From NCBI RefSeq assembly GCF_001854805.1, contig NZ_MBLO01000216.1, positions 28,452-92,451 on the forward strand: a stretch of 64,000 nucleotides of DNA. The letters are read 5' to 3'. Shown one piece after another: positions 45,069 to 53,035 of this stretch (the first letter of the stretch is position 1; each line of letters opens with the position of its first letter). A model generated the notes under the pieces. The model saw nothing but the letters and a program-made list of their open reading frames with translations. It made no database searches and was not told the DNA's origin. The position numbers and the translations under genes were made by a program. The DNA comes from Pseudofrankia coriaricola. GTDB lineage: Bacteria > Actinomycetota > Actinomycetes > Frankiales > Frankiaceae.

Positions 45069-47083
45069 CAAGGCTCCCGTCTGGTGCTGGAGGGGTTGTT
45101 CTGGTCATCGGGCTCGGCGGATGGTTCCGCCTGCCCGCTGGCTTCCGTGGCATCCTCGGTTGTCGCCGTGGCCGCCGGTGACTGAGCTGGCGGTGACTGA
45201 GCTGGCGGTGACTGAGCTGGCGGTGACTGAGCTGGCGGTGACGGTGTGGCCACAGGCGGCGGACCGGGAGGTTCCGTCGCCGCGCGGACCCGGGCGGTGA
45301 GGGCGGTGAGCTCGGCCGCGAAGCCCTCCGCGTCCGAGCGGGACAGGCCACCGATCTCGACGGTGCTCCCCGTGCCGGCGGCCGGGCGGGCGCGGACCCA
45401 GACCCGGCGGCGACGCACCCGCAGGCTCGTCACCAGCCCGACGATGATCGCGATCGCCGCGTAGAGCACCAGGTTCTTGTACGGGTCGGACTTCGTCTCG
45501 AAGGTGGCGAACTCGCGCAGACCGTCGACCTCGAGCGACATGCCGCCGGGCAGGCCCGTCATCGTGCGGTTCTTCGGGTCGTTCAGCGCCAGCCGCTGGG
45601 CGGGCAACGCCTTACCGCTCGGGCCGTCGGTGCCGAACTGCTTGAGGTCCTGCGTGTCGAGCGAATAGATGTTCTGCGGGATGCCCTCGTTGACGTGCAG
45701 GTTGCCGAGCCAGCCAGTGAGGAACAGGCCCGGCGCGACCGCCGCCGGGTAGACCGAGACCGGTCCCTGGACCGGGTCGACGATGGTCGTCGGGGTGAAG
45801 AACCCGGTGAAGGCCAGCTGCTGCGGCGACCTGAGCGGCCCCACGGGCGGCAGCCCGGTGTCAGGGATCTTGACGGTGCAGGTCGACGTGAACATCCCGT
45901 CCCGTGGGGTGCACGGAACGTACGACTCCCAGACGGTCTTGCCGCTCTTGTCGCGCAGCACGAAGTGCGGCGCGTAGCCATGCCCCAGCAAGTAGATCTT
46001 GCTGCCGCCGATGCTCAGCGGGTGGTTCACCCGGATCTCGGCGTGCTTCGTCGGCGCGTCCAGGTCCTCGGCGTAGGCGACGGTCGCCACGAAGTCCTTG
46101 GGCTGGCCGTTCGCCTCATAGGTGGCCTTGAAGTCGTCCAGGTCGAGGGAGAACGGCCGCAGCTTGGCGGTGTCGACCAGCGTGCCGGCGCTGAACTGGT
46201 CATAGGAGATCAACGTGTTCGAGTAGCCGTTACCCTGGATCACCAGCACGGTGCCCTGGTAGCCGAACCAGGAGCCGAGGCCGACGCCGAGCAGCACGAC
46301 GACGAGCGCGATGTGGAAGATCAGGTTCCCGGTCTCGCGCAGGTAGCCTTTCTCCGCCGCGACCGAGTGGTCGGGGTCGCCGCCGGCACGGGTCGCGCCG
46401 GGGGGCGCCACCGCCACCCGGAACCGCCGGCTTCGCAGCACCTTGCCGGCCGCCACGACGGCCTCGTCCGGCGCGAGCGTGCTCGCCCAGGACGACCCGC
46501 CGGCCAGCCGGCCGGGCCTCGACGGCGCCGCCGGCGGCCGGCCGACGAGCGCTCGCAGGTGCCACCGCACCCGCGACCACAGGCAGCCGATCAGTGAGAT
46601 GAACAGCAGCAGGTAGATCGCCGCGAACCACGGCGCGCCGAAGACGTGAAATCCGCCGAGGCGGTTCAGGATCGGTGCCCAGGTCGGATGAGCGGCGTAG
46701 TACTCCTGCACCTTCAGCGGATTGATGGTGCGCTGCGGGAAGAGCGAGCCGGGGATGGCCGCCACCGCCAGCAGGAACAGCAGGATCAGCGCGGTGCGCA
46801 TGCTGGTGAGCACCCGCCACGCCCGCCGCGGCGGGTCGAGCAGCCGGTCGAACTGGCCGCGCCCGCCGTCGCGCGCCGCGCCACCACTGGCGGCGTCGGC
46901 GGCGGCCGTGGCACTCGGCTTCGCCCCGGACGCCGGCGCGGCGGCCGCCTCCGGGAGGGAGAACTCGTCCGGATGGGCGACGATCTGGTCGGTGCCGGCG
47001 CCTACGACGGGTGTCGGCTCGTCCGAGCCTGGCTCGTTCGCGGCCCGCGCCGTCGGCACGGAGGTCGTCGGGGGTGGCGTCAC
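45068..47083 (-). CDS. resB: Cytochrome c biogenesis protein ResB
   Basis: ResB partner of CcsB. 671 residues from a GTG at 47083 in a GTGA overlap with ccdA. Helices near residues 105-125, 165-185 and 245-265 and one near 550; RAWRVLTSMRTALILLFLLA and GYLRETGNLIFHIALVVVLL with its conserved His are typical. A large extracytoplasmic domain lies between helices 3 and 4. A Pro-rich C-terminal tail includes four exact 15-bp repeats (45178-45237) giving SPPAQ units. The N-terminal about 95 residues are Ala/Pro-rich. Confidence 0.93.
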   Translation of the reverse strand: MTPPPTTSVPTARAANEPGSDEPTPVVGAGTDQIVAHPDEFSLPEAAAAPASGAKPSATAAADAASGGAARDGGRGQFDRLLDPPRRAWRVLTSMRTALILLFLLAVAAIPGSLFPQRTINPLKVQEYYAAHPTWAPILNRLGGFHVFGAPWFAAIYLLLFISLIGCLWSRVRWHLRALVGRPPAAPSRPGRLAGGSSWASTLAPDEAVVAAGKVLRSRRFRVAVAPPGATRAGGDPDHSVAAEKGYLRETGNLIFHIALVVVLLGVGLGSWFGYQGTVLVIQGNGYSNTLISYDQFSAGTLVDTAKLRPFSLDLDDFKATYEANGQPKDFVATVAYAEDLDAPTKHAEIRVNHPLSIGGSKIYLLGHGYAPHFVLRDKSGKTVWESYVPCTPRDGMFTSTCTVKIPDTGLPPVGPLRSPQQLAFTGFFTPTTIVDPVQGPVSVYPAAVAPGLFLTGWLGNLHVNEGIPQNIYSLDTQDLKQFGTDGPSGKALPAQRLALNDPKNRTMTGLPGGMSLEVDGLREFATFETKSDPYKNLVLYAAIAIIVGLVTSLRVRRRRVWVRARPAAGTGSTVEIGGLSRSDAEGFAAELTALTARVRAATEPPGPPPVATPSPPAQSPPAQSPPAQSPPAQSPAATATTEDATEASGQAEPSAEPDDQNNPSSTRREP
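45178..45237. repeat. Four 15-bp tandem repeats inside resB
   Basis: Unit GTGACTGAGCTGGCG four times without mismatch, in frame, encoding SPPAQ repeats in the C-terminal tail on the minus strand. Confidence 0.92.
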
Positions 47084-48216
47084 AGCGGCGTCTCCGCGAA
47101 TCCGGGGGCGTAGGGGCGCAGCGTCGCGACCAGGTCCGCCCACTGCCCGGTCACCTGTAGGACCCCGACGGCGACGAGCAGCGCGCCGCCCGCGACCGTC
47201 AGCAGCCGGGCATGCGAACGCACCGCGCGCAGGGCGCCGGCGACGCGTCGGAAGGCGAGCCCGGTGACGACGAACGGCACCCCGAGGCCGAGGCAGTACA
47301 CGGCGGACAGGAACGCGCCGCGGCCGGCGGTGGCGCTCTGCACCGCCAGCCCCTGCACGGCCGCGAGAGTCGGGCCGAGGCACGGCGCCCAGCCGAGGCC
47401 GAACAGCGCGCCGAGCAACGGCGCGCCGAGCAGGCCCCGGGTGGGTGGTAGCCGGTGGATCCGGAACTCCCGGTTAGCCCAGGAAAACCGGGAGAACACG
47501 CCCGCGAACAGCAGGCCCATGGCGATCGTGACCGCGCCGAGCACCTGCGCGACCCCGACCTGGTGCACCTTCAGCCACTGCCCGAGCCCGCCGAAGGCGG
47601 CGCCAGCGGACACGAACACGACCGTGAACCCGAGCACGAACAGCCCGGTCCCGGCGGTCACCCGCCCCGTTCGCCGAAGCCCGCCCAGCCCGTGCCGGAC
47701 GGCCGTCGCGGTCGTCACCAGCCACGGCCGCTCCGCCGACAGCCTAGAGGGCCAAAGGGTGTGCGAAAATGATCTTCCTTCGCACACCCGGCGGCCGTTG
47801 TCCCCAGGATCACTAGAGGGCCAAAGGGTGTGCGAAAATGATCTTCCTTCGCACACCCGGCGGCCGTTGTCCCCAGGATCACTGACGGGCGACGGGTCCG
47901 GCGTGAGCGCCGTGTGCGCGTCGTGGGCGGCCGTGCCGGGCGCCATCGCCGCCGTCGCCCCGGCGGTCACGAGCGCCGGCCCGAGGACCGCGTCGGCCGG
48001 TTCGGCGCCGCTGGCCGCCGGAGCGGTGGCCCGCCGCGCCCTGGCCGCGGACGGCTCGCCTTCCAGGTCGGCCCCGGACAAGCCTGTGACGTAGGAGAGG
48101 TAGCCCGGGACGAGCGGCAGAACGCAGGGCGAGAAGAACGACAACAGACCGGCCGCCGCGGCGACCGGGGTCGCGAGCAGCAGGGGCCCGTCGGAGATCA
48201 GCCCGGTGAGGCTCAC
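47080..48216 (-). CDS. ccdA: Cytochrome c biogenesis protein CcdA with two in-frame palindromic elements
   Basis: Membrane thiol transporter passing electrons to ResA. 378 residues; the redox Cys pair is in FFSPCVLPLVPGYLSYV (residue 31) and GWAPCLGPTLAA (about residue 285). Typical CcdA proteins are about 240-280 residues; the surplus lies between helix 1 and helix 2, residues about 50-165. In that loop residues 112-134 and 135-157 are two identical 23-residue repeats, each ending RSFSHTLWPS, encoded by two identical 69-bp palindromic elements. The frame remains intact and helices 2-6 follow normally. GTG start at 48216; a GTGA overlap couples it to resB. Confidence 0.93.
   Translation of the reverse strand: MSLTGLISDGPLLLATPVAAAAGLLSFFSPCVLPLVPGYLSYVTGLSGADLEGEPSAARARRATAPAASGAEPADAVLGPALVTAGATAAMAPGTAAHDAHTALTPDPSPVSDPGDNGRRVCEGRSFSHTLWPSSDPGDNGRRVCEGRSFSHTLWPSRLSAERPWLVTTATAVRHGLGGLRRTGRVTAGTGLFVLGFTVVFVSAGAAFGGLGQWLKVHQVGVAQVLGAVTIAMGLLFAGVFSRFSWANREFRIHRLPPTRGLLGAPLLGALFGLGWAPCLGPTLAAVQGLAVQSATAGRGAFLSAVYCLGLGVPFVVTGLAFRRVAGALRAVRSHARLLTVAGGALLVAVGVLQVTGQWADLVATLRPYAPGFAETPL
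47744..47812 (+). repeat. Palindromic element, copy 9, in frame inside ccdA
   Basis: 69 bp. Arms GGGTGTGCGAA and TTCGCACACCC pair perfectly around an 11-base loop. On the plus strand it begins CTAGAGGGCCAAAGGG; the ccdA strand reads it in the opposite direction with no stop. Confidence 0.95.
47813..47881 (+). repeat. Palindromic element, copy 10, in frame inside ccdA
   Basis: Identical to copy 9 at all 69 positions and directly adjoining it, so a recent tandem duplication. Length equals 23 codons. Confidence 0.95.
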
Positions 48217-48421
48217 CCGCGGCCCCCCGCCCCGCGCGCCGGCCGTGGCCGGCCGGGTTCGCCGCGACGACCGTCAACCACCGCGGCGGGTCGACGGCCT
48301 AGGAGGCGGTGGACGGTGCGGGCCACTGTCGCGACGGTCGACGGCCGGGACGCGGCAGCGCGGCGGGCGGGCGTGGAGGTGCTCGACGGGGTCAGGAGGA
48401 GCGAGCCGCCGCTGAGGGCGA

Positions 48422-49069
48422 TCACGTCTCGGCCGCCATCTGGTCGAGGACCCCGGCGAGCGCCTCGAACGAGACGGGGCCGGTGAACCGGGCCGCGATC
48501 TGGCCCTTGCCGTCGAGCACGACCGTCGACGGCAGGCCCAGCGCGATCGGCCAGCCCGCCGAGAGGATGCCTTTCTTGTCGGAGATGCTGGGATAGCTGA
48601 CGGAGTAGTCACGAACGAACGCCAGACCCGGCGAGGTGCTCGGCTCCTCGTTCACTCCGACGAACGCGACGCCCGGGCGCTGCCCCGCGAGCTCGACCAG
48701 ATGAGGGGTCTCCTCGCGGCAGGGCGCGCACCAGCTCGCCCAGAAGTTGATCACGACGGGTTTGCCGCGCAACGACGCAACGTCCAGCTTCTCTCCGGTC
48801 AGTGTGTCGCCGGCCAGCTTGGGCGCCGGCTTGCGCTCGGCGGGTGGGACGAAGTCCTGCCCCGCGGACTGCTGCACGAACCCGAAGCTGCCGCCGCCGG
48901 TCGCGTCGACGGCGGTCGAGCCCGTCGAGCAGCCGCTGAGCCCGAGGCCCACCGCCAGCGCCAGGGCAGCCGGCGCACCCGCGAGCCCGACGATCCGCCG
49001 CCGTGTCCCCGGCCGCGCGCCGCCCAGCGACGGCCGCCGGCCACGCACACGCGAATCCCGCCGTCGCAT
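48422..49069 (-). CDS. resA: ResA/TlpA-type thiol-disulfide oxidoreductase lipoprotein
   Basis: Extracytoplasmic thioredoxin-like protein that reduces apocytochrome c Cys pairs. 215 residues from the ATG at 49069. Basic N-terminus, then a hydrophobic stretch LALAVGLGLSGC that fits a lipobox with Cys as lipidation site. Active site WASWCAPCREETPH near residue 110; VINFWAS precedes it and LGLPSTVVLD carries the cis-Pro. It starts the resA-ccdA-resB-ccsB set; a 205-bp gap without a visible gene precedes ccdA. The start is not fully certain since GGAG directly abuts the ATG. Confidence 0.88.
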   Translation of the reverse strand: MRRRDSRVRGRRPSLGGARPGTRRRIVGLAGAPAALALAVGLGLSGCSTGSTAVDATGGGSFGFVQQSAGQDFVPPAERKPAPKLAGDTLTGEKLDVASLRGKPVVINFWASWCAPCREETPHLVELAGQRPGVAFVGVNEEPSTSPGLAFVRDYSVSYPSISDKKGILSAGWPIALGLPSTVVLDGKGQIAARFTGPVSFEALAGVLDQMAAET

Positions 49070-49734
49070 CTCCAGCACGCCACCCAGTATGTGCGCCACG
49101 CTCGCCGCCCCGACACGGTGTCTACGACCACTCGTAGAACTTCCCCCACACAGTAAGTCGCACCGTTCGGACACGCCCCACTCGGCCCCGGTCCATCACG
49201 GTCGCGTCCCCGCGCTCGGCCGGTTGGGGCCCAGGGGTGATGGGCGGAACGCGGACGCGACGTGGGTGTGACGTGGTGAAGTTCACCGCCCATCGGGCCC
49301 GAGCCACGCCGCCAGGCCACGCCGCCACACCGACTTCCGTTCTCCTTGCCGGCCGGCCGGCCCGCCGCGCCGCACCGACGCCGGCGAAGGTCACCTGAAC
49401 GCGCCGGGGCGTCGCCCGTAGGGCCCGGAATCGCCTCCGCATGATCTGTGGTGCCGAACAGCGCCTCATTCACCCCCAGAAACGATGCCCCGAACGCAGG
49501 CCTGGCCGGGCGGAGGTCGCTGCGTCCACCGCGGCGAGCACGACGTCGATGCCCTGCCCGCCAGTCAGAGCCCGCCAGGCGCGGCGCGGATCTCGCTGGT
49601 CGCCGCCGGCCTGTGGGCGGGTAGCGCACCGGGCCGCGGTGGCGACGGCCCGGCCACACGGTTTATCACTCTGCGTGCATGTAGGATCACCCTTCGCGTC
49701 GTCACTCTGAGTAGCGATATCTGGGGCGTGAAGC
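49070..49734. other. Spacer between resA and a secreted protein gene
   Basis: 665 bp of divergent intergenic DNA. Open frames in it have shuffled Arg/Pro/Ala composition and no recognisable motif. I see no repeat, RNA gene or clear hairpin in it. Confidence 0.4.
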
Positions 49735-50718
49735 GTGCTGGAGTTGAAGTCGGTCCTGGTTGGCGCCCTTTTGGGGCAGCCACGGAGGGTGACGCGCGTG
49801 GCGGCGTCCGTGGTCGTCCTCAGTCTCCTGTTCATGGCGGTGAGTTCCACGGAGGCCTGGGCCGCCGACACAACACAGTTTCCGATAGACCCATCGCGCC
49901 ATAAAGGCGTCGCGATACCGTTCGAGGGTTACACCGACCACCTTGGCGGGATACTGCCGATTTCCGGGGCAGTGGGCGTGGACCTGGTGCTCGGCATGCC
50001 CACACACAAGTACCTGCCCTGCCAGAATCTGACAGACAAATTCATCAATGCCTGCGAGGAGCGTGGGAGCTATACTACCTACACCCGGTTCAGAGCCGGC
50101 CAGGGGCTACTTTTCCCGTACGGGTACTTCATGGGAAACATGCAGCGGGACATCGTCACCGACCACTACGTGCAGACAGACTGGGGTCGGCGCGCCACAA
50201 ACTTGTCGGTGGAGTTCTACCCCGAGTTGAGCCGCGACCGGGAGTACGTTCACCCGCGCTTCCAAATCGACCATTTCAACCCTCGTGTGAACGGATGGGC
50301 CTACTCCGCGCCCATCGGGCGAATCACTGTCCTCACCCTCGCGGACCCGGGGACGACCCGTGTTAGCGGAGGTATCACCGATGGGGGTAAGGCAATCGCC
50401 AAGGACCGAGTCAGGATCCTCGTTTTCGGCGGTAACGCCAGCTCCTCCACCGGTTACCCGGTCTCGTCGTTCGCGGTGTGGGACAGCGCAGGCGAAACGT
50501 CCTGGACTTCTGGAGCGATGTACGCGGGAACGCAGCTGATCACGGTGACCGACAAGGCGACCGGCCACACCTGCGACGTGCGGTACGGCAACATGACCGG
50601 CTCGAACAACCACTTGGACTTCGACATCTCTCAGCCCGGTTTCGGGCGTATCGGGCGTAAGTGCAACTTCGGCACCGACACCGTCTCGGACCGCCAGGTG
50701 GCTTACCCAAAGAAGTGA
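49735..50718 (+). CDS. Secreted protein of unknown function
   Basis: 327 residues from a GTG at 49735 with TGGGG nine bases upstream; a GTG at 49798 with GGAGGG is a real alternative. Signal peptide with hydrophobic core VAASVVVLSLLFMAVSSTEA and a cleavage site after AWA. The mature protein has few Cys (about four, possibly two disulfides), many aromatic residues and Gly/Asn/Thr-rich turns, suggesting a beta-rich fold, for example GGNASSSTGYPVSSFAVWDS. Base composition is less GC-extreme than in neighbours. No family recognised; it is the first gene of the 10-kb block that separates resA from the phosphatase and hemL. Confidence 0.72.
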   Translation: MLELKSVLVGALLGQPRRVTRVAASVVVLSLLFMAVSSTEAWAADTTQFPIDPSRHKGVAIPFEGYTDHLGGILPISGAVGVDLVLGMPTHKYLPCQNLTDKFINACEERGSYTTYTRFRAGQGLLFPYGYFMGNMQRDIVTDHYVQTDWGRRATNLSVEFYPELSRDREYVHPRFQIDHFNPRVNGWAYSAPIGRITVLTLADPGTTRVSGGITDGGKAIAKDRVRILVFGGNASSSTGYPVSSFAVWDSAGETSWTSGAMYAGTQLITVTDKATGHTCDVRYGNMTGSNNHLDFDISQPGFGRIGRKCNFGTDTVSDRQVAYPKK

Positions 50719-50850
50719 CGGCACGCACAGACTCGCGGTTGCCACGCCGGTGCCGACACGTCGGCCGGCCGCTACCTCGGAGGACGGGCGTAGAAGGAAG
50801 TCCGCGGTACGACGACACCGGAGAGGGCACTGATCTGCCCTAATTATGGC

Positions 50851-50949
50851 TTATGCGCCAGGACAGGCCGGGTCCGCAGACGGCCGAACGATTCCCGTCT
50901 CGTAGGCGAACACGACGGCCCGCACTCGGTCGCGCGACTCAAGCTGCTT
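50851..50949 (-). pseudogene. C-terminal remnant of a NarL/LuxR-type response regulator
   Basis: The last 32 codons before the stop at 50851 read KQLESRDRVRAVVFAYETGI followed by VRPS, which is the standard end of actinobacterial NarL-type regulators (helix after the HTH). Upstream in the same frame there is no helix-turn-helix or receiver, so only the tail of a gene survives. It suggests that a two-component system once stood beside the ABC gene at 51.1 kb. Confidence 0.6.
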
Positions 50950-51036
50950 TGCAGGTCTGCTTCGTCTGGTGCCGCTCAAGGACCTGCCGGACACGCCGTA
51001 GATCGTGCTCGCCGCCGAGGCAGGCGAGGCGGGCGT

Positions 51037-51064
51037 GGTGTCCACCGATCGGTGGACACCACGG
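51037..51064. promoter_or_regulatory. Inverted repeat upstream of the ABC exporter genes
   Basis: GTGGTGTCCACC and GGTGGACACCAC are perfect 12-base arms separated by GATC, itself symmetric, so the whole 28-bp site is a perfect palindrome. It ends 51 bp before the ATPase start and is a candidate operator for the exporter. Confidence 0.55.
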
Positions 51065-51115
51065 CCCAACTCCCGGTGGTTCCGCAGGAGGCACTCCGGC
51101 GGAGATTGTGGCGGT

Positions 51116-52075
51116 ATGCCAGCGATAGAGATTTCGGCGTTGCGCAAGATGTACGACGGGCGGGTCGTCGTCGACGATCTCGATCTGTCCATCGAGGCCG
51201 GCGAGTGCTTCGCGCTGCTCGGCCCCAATGGCGCGGGCAAGACGACCACCGTCGAGATCCTGGAGGGGTTCCGCTCCAGGGACGGTGGCGGCGTCACCGT
51301 GCTCGGCCGCGATCCTGCCAGGGCGGACCGGAGGTGGCGGTCGCGGATCGGGGTCGTCGCGCAGACCACCGGTGCGGCGCTCGACCTCAGCGTCGCCGAG
51401 GCGGTCCGCCACTTCGGTGCCTACCATGCCTCGCCGCGGCCCGCCGACGAGCTGATCGAGGCCGTCGGGCTCACCGACAAGGCGAGCGCCCGGATCGTCG
51501 ATCTTTCCGGCGGGCAGCGCCGGCGGCTCGACGTCGCGCTCGGCGTGCAGGGGCGCCCGGAGCTGCTCTTCCTGGACGAGCCGACGACCGGCCTCGACCC
51601 CCAGGGCCGCCGGCGGCTGTGGGATCTGGTCACGAGGCTGCGCGCCGACGGGACGACGATCCTGCTGACCACGCACTACCTGGACGAGGCGGCGCGCCTG
51701 TCCGACCGGGTCGGGGTGATCGCGCACGGCCGGCTGCTGGAGGTCGCGCCGACGGCCGAGTTCGGCGGCGAGCTGCGCGACGGCGCGACCGTCCGCTGGC
51801 GCACCGGCGACCTGGTCCACGAGGTCGCCACCCGGACCCCGACGGGGGTCGTCCGCCAGCTGCTGGCCGAGACGCCCGACGGCGAGATCGAGGACCTGGA
51901 GATCCGCCGCCCCACCCTCGAGGACATCTACCTCGCGCTGCTGGGCGCCGCCGAAGACGTGGGCGCGGGCGAGACCGCCCAGCCGGCCGAACCCGAGCCG
52001 CCAGCCATATCCACACCACCATCCGAAACCGCGCCGCCGCGCCAGCCGCGTGCCACCACCAGGAGTGGGTCATGA
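51116..52075 (+). CDS. ABC transporter ATP-binding protein (drug/antibiotic exporter type)
   Basis: 319 residues from the ATG at 51116. Walker A LLGPNGAGKTTTVEIL near residue 38, ABC signature DLSGGQRRRLDVALG near residue 128, Walker B LLFLDEPTTGLDPQGRRR near residue 150 and the switch His in LLTTHYLDEAARL. After the nucleotide domain a DrrA-like C-terminal region ends in RRPTLEDIYLALLG, then a Pro/Thr-rich tail. ATGA overlap with the permease gene. The substrate is not evident. Confidence 0.93.
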   Translation: MPAIEISALRKMYDGRVVVDDLDLSIEAGECFALLGPNGAGKTTTVEILEGFRSRDGGGVTVLGRDPARADRRWRSRIGVVAQTTGAALDLSVAEAVRHFGAYHASPRPADELIEAVGLTDKASARIVDLSGGQRRRLDVALGVQGRPELLFLDEPTTGLDPQGRRRLWDLVTRLRADGTTILLTTHYLDEAARLSDRVGVIAHGRLLEVAPTAEFGGELRDGATVRWRTGDLVHEVATRTPTGVVRQLLAETPDGEIEDLEIRRPTLEDIYLALLGAAEDVGAGETAQPAEPEPPAISTPPSETAPPRQPRATTRSGS

Positions 52076-52911
52076 CAACCGCCACCGGTCCAGCCACCGC
52101 CCGCGGCCCGGTCGCGGCGCCGCCGAGCGCGGCACGGATCGCCCGGGCGCGGGCCGCGCTCGAGCTTCGGCTCTACCTTCGCGCGCGCCAGGCGATGATC
52201 TTCTCCTTCCTCTACCCGATCATCATGCTGGTGATCTTCGGGTCGATCGACATGGGCGGCACGGTCGCGGGCGGCGTCACCTACGTCCAGTACTTCACCG
52301 CCGGGATCGCCGCGACCGGCATCATCCTCAACACGTTCCAGCAGCTGGGGATCCGGATCGCGAACGAGCGGGACGCCGGCGAACTGGCCCGGCTGCAGGC
52401 GCTCGGCACACCCGCGATCTCCTACCTGGCCGGCAAGGCGGCGCAGGTGCTGGTGACGACCGCCGCCCAGCTGGCCGTCCTGGTCGTGGTGGCACGCTTC
52501 GCCTTCGACGTCCCGTTCCCCGTGGACGCCGCCCACTGGATGACGTTCGTCTGGGTGGCGCTGCTGGGCACGCTGGCCGGGACGGCCCTCGGCTTCGCCG
52601 TGTCGCTGCTGCCGAAATCGGCGAAGAACGCGGACACGGTCATCGTGCCGATCGCGCTCGTGCTGCAGTTCTTCTCCGGAGTCTTCTTCGTCTACAGCGA
52701 CCTGCCCGGCTGGATGCAGGCGATCGCCAGTGTCTTTCCGCTGAAGTGGCTGACGCAGGGCATGCGCTCGGTGTTCCTGCCCGACGCGGCCGCGAGCGCC
52801 GAGGTGGCCGGCGGCTGGGAGCATGGCCGGACGGTGCTCGTCCTCGCCGCCTGGATCGTCGTCGGCGTCGCCGTCTGCGCCCGTAGCTTCCGCTGGCGCC
52901 GCGTCTCCTGA
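52072..52911 (+). CDS. ABC-2 type transporter permease
   Basis: 279 residues with six helices and the ABC-2 family layout: RLYLRARQAMIFSFLYPIIM near residue 40, ITGIILN-type second helix, and PLKWLTQGMRSVFLP near the end. ATG at 52072 with AGGAG seven bases upstream, overlapping the ATPase stop. It pairs with the upstream ATPase; kinase and regulator genes follow, a common layout for stress-induced exporters. Its TGA stop is followed at once by a palindromic element. Confidence 0.92.
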   Translation: MTTATGPATARGPVAAPPSAARIARARAALELRLYLRARQAMIFSFLYPIIMLVIFGSIDMGGTVAGGVTYVQYFTAGIAATGIILNTFQQLGIRIANERDAGELARLQALGTPAISYLAGKAAQVLVTTAAQLAVLVVVARFAFDVPFPVDAAHWMTFVWVALLGTLAGTALGFAVSLLPKSAKNADTVIVPIALVLQFFSGVFFVYSDLPGWMQAIASVFPLKWLTQGMRSVFLPDAAASAEVAGGWEHGRTVLVLAAWIVVGVAVCARSFRWRRVS

Positions 52912-52979
52912 AGGGCCCAAGGGTGCACGAAAATGCTCTTGCTTCGCGCACCCGGCGGCCCCCGTCCTGGAATCGTTAG
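52909..52979 (+). repeat. Palindromic element, copy 11, starting at the permease stop codon
   Basis: The permease ends TGA and AGGGCCCAAGGG follows. Arms GGGTGCACGAA and TTCGCGCACCC pair with one mismatch. The distal flank is shortened (CGGCGGCCCCCGTCC). It separates the ABC genes from the two-component genes. Confidence 0.85.
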
Positions 52980-53004
52980 ACCATCTGTCGTAGACCATCT
53001 GTCG
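52977..53004. repeat. 14-bp perfect tandem repeat before the histidine kinase
   Basis: TAGACCATCTGTCG twice in succession, ending 31 bp before the kinase start. It could bind a regulator as direct repeats, for example the co-encoded NarL-type protein; not shown by sequence. Confidence 0.6.
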
Positions 53005-53035
53005 TGGCGACATGGGCCGAAATCGGAGGTTCACG

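Larger units (their letters stand above)
50719..51115. other. Spacer with a response-regulator remnant
   Basis: 397 bp. Apart from the LuxR-type remnant at 50851-50949 I see a short inverted pair GTGGTGTCCACCGATCGGTGGACACCAC at about 51037-51064 and no gene. Confidence 0.45.

Noticed and set aside
47744..47881. Reading the tandem elements in ccdA as an insertion that disrupts the gene
   Set aside because: Both units are 69 bp, contain no stop in the ccdA frame, and helices 2 to 6 with the second redox Cys follow in frame; the gene also overlaps resB in the normal way.
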